Shown: piece after piece, positions 58,140 to 64,000 of the stretch
How positions within the stretch are numbered: position 1 is the first letter of the stretch
Layout of the letters: each line of letters opens with the position of its first letter
Assembly: GCA_017521605.1 (NCBI GenBank)
Contig: JAFXCD010000003.1
Location: 1-64,000, forward strand
Direction of reading: 5' to 3'
DNA length: 64,000 bases
From: Lachnospiraceae bacterium
Lineage (GTDB): Bacteria; Bacillota; Clostridia; Lachnospirales; Lachnospiraceae
Made by a program: the position numbers and the translations under genes
The notes under the pieces: model-generated
Databases searched by the model: none
Seen by the model: only the letters and a program-made list of their open reading frames with translations
Told to the model about the DNA's origin: nothing

Positions 58140-60011
58140 ATGGCAAAAAGGGACAACAAAGAAAAGAAAAAATCTCAAAAAGAAATAAACAGGGAGAATC
58201 TGCAGGGTGGTATCACACTGATTATGAAGCATCCCCTTTTCAGAGGCTGTTCTCCCAGAATCATTACCGTTTCCAAAAGTGACATAGGCATTGGTTCCAT
58301 GTGTATTGTCTCCTCTGATGGCATTATTCGGGCAAATGAGGACTATCCATTATCACCCAAACAATGGTCCTATGTACTGGCTCACAATATCCTGCATTTG
58401 GCCTTCGGACACTTTGATGAAGAAAAAATGCCCGGATATCTTATTACACAAGCCGATGGAAGCAAGGTCAAAAAAGTGCAATGTGAAATACCTCTCTGGA
58501 ACATGGCCTGCGATATTTACATCACGAAATTTCTCTCGGATATCAAATATGGGCAAGCTGTCAATATTGATTCACTAAACTTACTATCCGGCAACCCCGA
58601 CGATGAGCTGAAAATTTACCAATATCTTCAAGAGCATAATCTATCCGGCCTTCAGAACCATTACGGTACTGCTGCTATAGGTACTCTTGATATGAAAGGT
58701 CTTGAAAAACCTCTGACTTATGACAAAAGTAAAAACCAGTGTAATCGTTTCACCCGAAACTTCACCATCGCTTTAGCCACTTCTGTCTCTGCTACCATTC
58801 TGGAGGCAGGAGGCCACGACCATTATCAATACAGCACTCCTTCCATAGGCAGACGGGCAGCCAATTGGTTTATCGACCACTATCCTCTTCTGGGTGGGCT
58901 GGCTGCACATTTTAAGATTATAGAGGACTACCACTATTGCAATCGAAACGATATCCATGTGGCAGCCATTGATGTTACCTGTGGGGAAATCTATTTGAAT
59001 CCTACTAACAACTTCTCCGAAGAAGAGTGGAAATTTATATTGGCACATGAATATCTTCATGCAGGGCTACAGCATCATAATCGCTGCAATGGACGTAATC
59101 CTTATCTTTGGAATGTGGCCTGTGATTTCGTCATAAACGGGTGGCTGGCGGAGTTGCAGGTAGGCGTCATGCCTGCAGATGGACTTCTCTATGACCCCGA
59201 TCTTGCCGGACTATCCGCCGAATCCATCTATGATACATTATTGGAAAATATCCGTAAGTACGAGAAATTAAGCACCTTCCGCGGGTTTGGAAAAGGTGAT
59301 ATTATAGGCGGTTCAACTGTTGCAAATAGTACCGGAAATGTTACCTTGGACGAATTCTGCAAGAGTGCTCTTAGTCAGGGTCTGGAATATCATCAATCTA
59401 CCGGGCGTGGCTTGATTCCTGCCGGTTTAATCGAGGAAATCCGCTCCCTGGCCATGCCGCCCATCCCCTGGGACGTAGCTCTTGCCAAATGGTTTGATGT
59501 TTACTTCGCACCTTTAGAAAAGCACAGAAGCTATGCCAGACCCAGCCGTAGACAGGCTGCAACACCGGACATTCCGCGTCCCAGATACATTCCTATGGAG
59601 ATTTCCACGGACAGTCGTACCTTTGGGGTAGTAATTGACACCTCAGGCTCCATGGATGCCAAAACCATTGGCAAGGCATTAGGTACTATTGCCAGTTATT
59701 CAGTAGCACACGATGTGCCCTTTGCCAGAGTGGTTTTCTGCGATGCGGCAGCTTATGATATGGGCTACATATCTGTGGAGGATATTGCCGGACGAGTAGC
59801 TGTAAAAGGACGTGGTGGCACAGCCCTGCAGCCTGCCATCAACACCTTAGAATCTGCAAAAGATTTTCCCAAGGATGGTCCCATCTTAATCATTACTGAT
59901 GGAGGAATCGAAGACCATCTGGATGTAAAACATGAACATGCATACCTTTTGCCCCAGGGAAACAGATTACCCTTCCGAGCAAAAGGGCAAGTATTTTATT
60001 TTAGTGAATGA
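58140..60011 (+). CDS. DUF2201-type protein: duplicated metallopeptidase fold plus VWA
   Basis: A 623-residue cytosolic protein. Two related metallopeptidase-like modules occur: the first (~40-140) has AHNILHLAFGH (H82-N83-H86, Glu lost) and PLWNMACDIYITKFL; the second (~275-345) has AHEYLHAGLQHH (H303-E304-H307) and YLWNVACDFVINGWL. A linker leads to a VWA domain with FGVVIDTSGSMD (D500, S502, S504). It works with the MoxR ATPase encoded just upstream (27 bases). AGGAGG lies 12 bases before the ATG, rather far. Substrate unknown. Confidence 0.9.
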   Translation: MAKRDNKEKKKSQKEINRENLQGGITLIMKHPLFRGCSPRIITVSKSDIGIGSMCIVSSDGIIRANEDYPLSPKQWSYVLAHNILHLAFGHFDEEKMPGYLITQADGSKVKKVQCEIPLWNMACDIYITKFLSDIKYGQAVNIDSLNLLSGNPDDELKIYQYLQEHNLSGLQNHYGTAAIGTLDMKGLEKPLTYDKSKNQCNRFTRNFTIALATSVSATILEAGGHDHYQYSTPSIGRRAANWFIDHYPLLGGLAAHFKIIEDYHYCNRNDIHVAAIDVTCGEIYLNPTNNFSEEEWKFILAHEYLHAGLQHHNRCNGRNPYLWNVACDFVINGWLAELQVGVMPADGLLYDPDLAGLSAESIYDTLLENIRKYEKLSTFRGFGKGDIIGGSTVANSTGNVTLDEFCKSALSQGLEYHQSTGRGLIPAGLIEEIRSLAMPPIPWDVALAKWFDVYFAPLEKHRSYARPSRRQAATPDIPRPRYIPMEISTDSRTFGVVIDTSGSMDAKTIGKALGTIASYSVAHDVPFARVVFCDAAAYDMGYISVEDIAGRVAVKGRGGTALQPAINTLESAKDFPKDGPILIITDGGIEDHLDVKHEHAYLLPQGNRLPFRAKGQVFYFSE

Positions 60012-60013
60012 AA

Positions 60014-60058
60014 GGAATATCTGATTTTGTCAACACACAAAATCAGATATTCCTTTTT
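60014..60058 (+). terminator. long perfect-stem terminator
   Basis: GGAATATCTGATTTTGT and its exact complement form a 17-bp stem with a 6-base loop, followed by TTTTT. It starts 2 bases after the VWA stop and separates it from the convergent gene. Confidence 0.93.
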
Positions 60059-60061
60059 CAC

Positions 60062-60757
60062 TCAATGATTATGCCAATCCGTAAAAGTAAACTCCTCATC
60101 CAGCTCATCATATGCGCCACAAAGCAGCTCTTTTCCCCATGCATCCGAACACTGGAAGGACATATATTTACCGCTAAATGCTATGTTTTCCGGCTTTATG
60201 GTTTCTCTCAAACCATCGAAATTGAACATGGGGAACATCTTCCGCAGCTCTGCTTCCACATCCGGTTTTTCTACAGTACCATTGTTTGGCTGATCCACAA
60301 ATGCCTCAAACATCTCATAAATTCTTTCGCTGTTTTTGCCATACAAATCCTCATAATACTCTTCATCATACCGGTCTTTATACTCCGGAAGAATTGCTTC
60401 CTTTATCTCCCAAAAAGGGTAACTGCAGTCCAGCAGATTCTCAAAAAGATTGATCCAGAGGCAATTATCGACCTCTTTTATATGCTTACCAAGCTCTTCC
60501 AGCTTCTCGTTATAATATATCTCCAGTGCTTTTGCAAAACCTGTCTCACTCTTTTCTACCTTGTACAAATATGGCAATATAGGTTCAAAAAGGAAAATGT
60601 CACCCTCTTCCAATGCTTGACACAACTCGTCATATGAACTATACATGATAGTTATTTTATTATCCTCAAAGGTATCACTGGTATATAAACCGGCCAACCC
60701 CAAATCAATACTTCCCTTAACGAAAAACTTGCCGTCCTTACATATGATACTCAACAT
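60062..60757 (-). CDS. hypothetical cytosolic protein
   Basis: A 231-residue acidic soluble protein rich in Glu, Tyr and Phe (DRYDEEYYEDLYGKNSERIY; MFPMFNFDGL). No signal peptide, membrane helix or recognised motif. AGGAGG precedes the ATG. It is 25 bases downstream of the MATE exporter stop on the opposite side of the intergenic gap and in the same direction. Its composition is like that of immunity or DUF-type proteins in Firmicutes; I assign no function. Confidence 0.65.
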   Translation of the reverse strand: MLSIICKDGKFFVKGSIDLGLAGLYTSDTFEDNKITIMYSSYDELCQALEEGDIFLFEPILPYLYKVEKSETGFAKALEIYYNEKLEELGKHIKEVDNCLWINLFENLLDCSYPFWEIKEAILPEYKDRYDEEYYEDLYGKNSERIYEMFEAFVDQPNNGTVEKPDVEAELRKMFPMFNFDGLRETIKPENIAFSGKYMSFQCSDAWGKELLCGAYDELDEEFTFTDWHNH

Positions 60758-60782
60758 GGGCTACTTCCTCCTATATAATGCT

Positions 60783-62174
60783 CTATTCCTTACTTAGAGT
60801 CTTTTCCCTCTCCAGCTTCCCCATTCCCTTAAATTCCACAACCACCATACCCACAGCAGTCAGCACTGCCACTGCATCGGAAATTGGGCCTGCATACACG
60901 ATACCGTCAATCCCCATGAACCTGGGTAATATCAGCACCAACGGTATGAGGAACAGCACCTGTCTGGTCAGAGACAGGAATACACCCTTAATTGCTTTAC
61001 CAATAGAAGTAAAGAAGGTGGATGTAATAGGTTGTAAAAAGTTAAGTATTGTAAAAAACAGGAACACTCTGAAGTACTTTTCACCAAAAGCAAAATACTC
61101 CTCCGTACCATCTCCGAACAAGCCTAAAATCTGGCGGGGGAACAGCTGGAATATAGTAAAGGTTATCAGTGACAAGATGCCACCGGCCAAGCAAGCCAAT
61201 TTATAGGCCTCCCGTACACGCTTGTAATTCTTCGCTCCATAATTGAAGCTTTCGATGGGCTGAGTACCCTGAGCGATACCGATGACTATGGAGAAGGAAA
61301 GCTGACTCACCTTCATAACGATACCTGCACAGGCCAGAGGGATGGACTCTCCATAAACGGACAGTGCTCCATAATATTTCAATGAATTATTCAACACAAT
61401 CTGCACCAGCATAATAGCCAGCTGGTTGAAGAAGGATGCCATACCGATGGACATGATTTGTCCTGTATACTGCATCTGCACCTTGAAATGCTTTTTCTGC
61501 AGAGGGGCAGTTTTAAAATGGCACATATAGCGTATCACCAGCACACCGGAAAACACCTGTCCGATAACCGTTGCCAGTGCCGCGCCTTCCATACCCCAAT
61601 CAAATCCCAGCACGAAGATAGCGTCCAATACTGTATTTATCACTGCTCCCGAAAGGTTGCAAAACATGGTCATCCTGGGACTTCCGTCCGCACGCATCAG
61701 GTGTCCGCCACCAGTGGTTAGTAGCAGAAAGGGAAAACCAAAGGCAGTAATCCTCACATAGGACTGTGCATAAGGAAGTACATCATCAGGTGCTCCGAAA
61801 GCCACCAACAAGGGAGTTAAAAATAACTGTGTAATCAGGCACAAGGAGGTACCACAGATTACCAACATCACCAGTGCATTGCCTACGAAGTGGATAGCCT
61901 TATCCTTTTCTCCACGGCCCAGTGCCAGGTTAAAGCAGGAGGCACCACCGATACCGAAAAGTAATGCCAGCGCAATGCAGGATGTGGACAGTGGGAATGC
62001 AATATTGGTTGCCGCATTGCCCAGAGTTCCCACCTTCTGTCCTATGAAAAACTGGTCTACTATATTATATAATGCCCCCACCAGCATAGCGATGATGCTG
62101 GGTACCGCAAACTTAACCATTAACTTACTTACCGGGGCCACGCCCAAAGGATTCTGTGTCTTCTTCTGTTCCAT
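60783..62174 (-). CDS. MATE-family multidrug exporter
   Basis: A 463-residue protein with 12 membrane helices in two halves, beginning PLGVAPVSKLMVKFAVPSII with IVDQFFIGQKVGTLGNAATN. The second half repeats the plan (IGMASFFNQLAIMLVQIVLN; IGIAQGTQPIESFNYGAKNY). NorM/DinF/VmrA-like MATE proteins export cationic drugs or metabolites using a sodium or proton gradient. A promoter lies 70-95 bases upstream. Single gene or with the following hypothetical. Confidence 0.95.
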   Translation of the reverse strand: MEQKKTQNPLGVAPVSKLMVKFAVPSIIAMLVGALYNIVDQFFIGQKVGTLGNAATNIAFPLSTSCIALALLFGIGGASCFNLALGRGEKDKAIHFVGNALVMLVICGTSLCLITQLFLTPLLVAFGAPDDVLPYAQSYVRITAFGFPFLLLTTGGGHLMRADGSPRMTMFCNLSGAVINTVLDAIFVLGFDWGMEGAALATVIGQVFSGVLVIRYMCHFKTAPLQKKHFKVQMQYTGQIMSIGMASFFNQLAIMLVQIVLNNSLKYYGALSVYGESIPLACAGIVMKVSQLSFSIVIGIAQGTQPIESFNYGAKNYKRVREAYKLACLAGGILSLITFTIFQLFPRQILGLFGDGTEEYFAFGEKYFRVFLFFTILNFLQPITSTFFTSIGKAIKGVFLSLTRQVLFLIPLVLILPRFMGIDGIVYAGPISDAVAVLTAVGMVVVEFKGMGKLEREKTLSKE

Positions 62175-62241
62175 ATATATTTCCTTCTTCTACTTAACTA
62201 TCTCAATCTTTCAGAGCCCACAGGCTCCAAGTCCGCTTATT

Positions 62242-62270
62242 AGTATAACAATGGCATCTCTCAAAATCAA
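62242..62270 (-). promoter_or_regulatory. promoter of the MATE gene
   Basis: TTGATT (62265-62270) and TATACT (62242-62247), spacer 17, on the minus strand. Confidence 0.7.
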
Positions 62271-62314
62271 GCCTTTCCTTTCGCCGTTTTCCTGTCAGAA
62301 ACCTATATTCCCAA

Positions 62315-62354
62315 ACAAAAAGAACAGCTATGCACAACACAAAGCTGTTCTTTT
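62315..62354 (-). terminator. intrinsic terminator after DUF975 gene
   Basis: AAAAGAACAGCT and AGCTGTTCTTTT form a 12-bp stem with a 13-base loop and a T-run on the minus strand. A-run/T-run symmetry makes it bidirectional. Confidence 0.82.
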
Positions 62355-62379
62355 CCATTGATGCTTCTTTCATATGTAA

Positions 62380-63114
62380 TTAATATTCCGAACCGGAAGA
62401 CATCACAAATTTTTCACGCTTTATTTCCTCATAAAATACTGCCTGAGAAGCTTCTATATAAGGAACTAACCATAGCAAGCCGATTCCAAAGGTAAAAATC
62501 ACACACACTAAAGCTAAAGGTACAAAGCTGAAATGCAGGCAGAACAGGCGCCACTTATTTCCTTTCATCATTTCATTGGAAGCCTTAAGTACATCCAACA
62601 CAGGCATACCGGGATTCTCATACAATATATAGGGCGTCAGAGCCAAACAATAATTGGCTATAATACCCGGAATAACCAATAAAATTGCCCCAACTGTAAC
62701 AATCAACCCTCTCAACAACTGCAGGAAAAAGGCTTCTTTATACCTATGAAACTGTGAAAACAAGTCCGCAAATTCCGGCTGATGACCATTTACCATGCCC
62801 ATGTTAAATCTCACATATCCTAAAGTAATGGGACCTCCTACCAGAATTATTATTATCGAATAAATCAAAAGTACTGTGATTAAAATACCCACTACAGCAA
62901 GTAACAACATAACCATCTTATTGGATAAAAAGACATCCAATATATTTTCTAATTCCTCTTCTTTCTTATCCGAATTGTTACTAAAGCTGAATCCGCCATA
63001 AAATGCGGTTCTCGCTCCCAATAAACCAGCCACAAATCCGGTTCCTACGGCCACTCCCCAATGATCGTTCAGGGACTTCCAAGCTTTGTCTCTAAAATCT
63101 GCTGAAAGCATCAT
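62380..63114 (-). CDS. DUF975 family membrane protein
   Basis: A 244-residue membrane protein with a short cytosolic start (LSADFRDKAWKSLNDHW) and about five to six helices. GGPITLGYVRFNMGMVNG and FQFHRY-like loops, NEMMKGNKWRLFCLHFSF and LWLVPYIEASQAVFYEEI are DUF975 hallmarks. The family is common in Clostridia and has unknown function. GAGGAGGAG before the double ATG places the start at 63114 or 63111. Confidence 0.88.
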   Translation of the reverse strand: MMLSADFRDKAWKSLNDHWGVAVGTGFVAGLLGARTAFYGGFSFSNNSDKKEEELENILDVFLSNKMVMLLLAVVGILITVLLIYSIIIILVGGPITLGYVRFNMGMVNGHQPEFADLFSQFHRYKEAFFLQLLRGLIVTVGAILLVIPGIIANYCLALTPYILYENPGMPVLDVLKASNEMMKGNKWRLFCLHFSFVPLALVCVIFTFGIGLLWLVPYIEASQAVFYEEIKREKFVMSSGSEY

Positions 63115-63138
63115 CTTTTTCTCCTCCTCGTAAATCAC

Positions 63139-63400
63139 AAATTCTTTTTATGTATATTTTATATACCTCTTCCTCTGTTTGCAAGCAAAAAATGTGCACC
63201 TTAAAGTCCTTTATAATTCAATTTCCTTCCCTTTAAAATCAATAATCCTCTATTTTCATCGACTGATTCAGTCATTACTTTCTGTCACACTTGTCAGTTT
63301 TTCGTGTCATTTTCCTTGTAAACATACCATTTTACGCACTTCTTGTAAAACGACGTTTTTATTTTTTCTTACTTATGACTCTTGTGTCAGATTATGTATA
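63139..63400. other. intergenic stretch, little recognised
   Basis: About 260 bases, AT-rich. A weak minus-strand promoter for DUF975 (TTGCAA, 17 bases, TAAAAT near 63160-63185) is the only signal I support. No ORF, RNA or repeat recognised. Confidence 0.35.
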
Positions 63401-63430
63401 AAGAAAAAGATGCCCTTTCGGACATCTTTT
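63401..63430 (-). terminator. intrinsic terminator after cysteine-cluster gene
   Basis: AAGATGTCC and GGGCATCTT form a 9-bp stem (one T-G pair) around GAAA, followed by TTTC on the minus strand. It lies 24 bases past the stop. Confidence 0.75.
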
Positions 63431-63453
63431 CAGCCTATTTTGTATCTTCCGAG

Positions 63454-64000
63454 CTAGCTCAAGGCTTCCCTTACCACATGTAATCTTTCCCCAAATTGCT
63501 CAAAAAAATCTCTTGTTACATCATATTTTTTCATATAAAATGCTTGCAAAATCAACATACAGCATTGTTTATTGTAGCCTTCATCTTTGGACCGGGCCAA
63601 TAGTTCTTCCACCTCGTTCAGGAAATAATGCCACTTCAGTATGTATGCCTTATACTTGGGATACTCGGTCGTATCCACCCATTTGCTGATTTTTACCTTG
63701 GTACGGTTCCCCTTTTGGCATTCATTTACTTGTAAGAAATATTTGTAATCACCGTCCTCGTAGTACCTTCCCAGAGGAAACAACCTGCAAATCCCCGGTC
63801 TTGCCTCATGAATACTGCAGCGTCCCTCAGAATTTAAGAACGCACAAGCTTCATTTAGGCCTGTTTGCCTTAGATTTGGTAATATGATACCATCCACCAC
63901 ATTCAGCTCTATATGAGCCTGTAAAAGGCCTTCAAAGCCTAAGCCTGTTTTTTCACTGATTCTAAACACGTCTAAAGGGTCCAGTACGATACTGTTTCCC
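63454..64000 (-). CDS. YkgJ-like cysteine-cluster protein, N-terminus cut by window edge
   Basis: The open frame continues past the right edge: residues read upstream of the apparent GTG at 63969 are NSIVLDPLDV, a continuous match to this family, so the true start lies outside. CSIHEARPGICRLFPLG and NECQKG hold part of the Cys cluster proposed to bind zinc or iron; the first CxxC pair should lie beyond the edge. It is cytosolic with a helical C-terminal domain (KWHYFLNEVEELLARSKDEG). The function of YkgJ proteins is unproven. Confidence 0.85.
   Translation of the reverse strand, partial: GNSIVLDPLDVFRISEKTGLGFEGLLQAHIELNVVDGIILPNLRQTGLNEACAFLNSEGRCSIHEARPGICRLFPLGRYYEDGDYKYFLQVNECQKGNRTKVKISKWVDTTEYPKYKAYILKWHYFLNEVEELLARSKDEGYNKQCCMLILQAFYMKKYDVTRDFFEQFGERLHVVREALS

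Noticed and set aside
63454-63969. Complete gene starting at GTG 63969
   Set aside because: The frame stays open to the right edge and the upstream residues match the family, so the gene is truncated by the window.
1-64000. tRNA, rRNA, CRISPR array, insertion sequences, prophage
   Set aside because: None recognised on either strand by eye; a covariance or profile search could still find small RNAs.

Overview
The window looks like chromosomal DNA of an anaerobic Gram-positive Firmicute, most likely a gut or rumen Lachnospiraceae (Clostridia). The pointers are moderate-to-low GC, strong GGAGG ribosome binding sites, near-consensus sigma-A promoters with 17-bp spacers, ferredoxin-dependent 2-oxoacid oxidoreductases, a T-box-type leader, a c-di-GMP-I riboswitch and DUF975/DUF4179-type membrane proteins. 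The genus cannot be fixed from sequence alone. No rRNA, tRNA, CRISPR array, transposase or integrase was found. Most genes lie on the minus strand.

Layout. 1-5.5 kb is an accessory, partly AT-rich block of poorly known genes: an edge-truncated ORF, a conserved hypothetical, a DUF4143-type AAA ATPase behind a palindrome-bearing promoter, immunity-like and YunG-like proteins, and a protein with a PD-(D/E)XK motif. 5.6-11.2 kb is a five-gene surface-glycan operon (FAD oxidoreductase, two GT2 glycosyltransferases, DegT aminotransferase, GT39-type transferase). 11.3-12.1 kb holds a small zinc-ribbon gene and a c-di-GMP-I riboswitch whose controlled gene is not obvious. 12.1-18.1 kb holds a WYL-like/SF1 helicase/nuclease fusion beside a DraG hydrolase, a VWA protein and a macrodomain protein. 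18-29 kb contains membrane and cell-envelope proteins, an enoate-reductase-like flavoenzyme, the classic transglutaminase/DUF58/MoxR trio and a TM-helix repeat channel protein.

29-45 kb is metabolic: argS preceded by what reads as a complete arginine-sensing leader-peptide attenuator; a four-subunit 2-oxoacid:ferredoxin oxidoreductase behind a T-box-like leader; a sodium:solute symporter; an XRE/M50-protease cluster; and indolepyruvate:ferredoxin oxidoreductase (iorAB) with an acyl-CoA ligase. The symporter and the ligase share an AT-rich motif just downstream of their -10 boxes. This suggests a co-regulated route that imports a carboxylic (perhaps aryl) acid, activates it to the CoA thioester and interconverts it with the 2-oxoacid.

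45-64 kb contains lipoproteins, an ECF sigma/anti-sigma pair, a lipoprotein metallopeptidase, a heterodimeric ABC exporter under a MarR repressor with 15-bp operator repeats, an XRE-TPR regulator, a MoxR ATPase plus VWA-metallopeptidase pair preceded by an Asn/Thr-rich leader peptide and terminator, a MATE exporter, a DUF975 protein and an edge-truncated cysteine-cluster protein.
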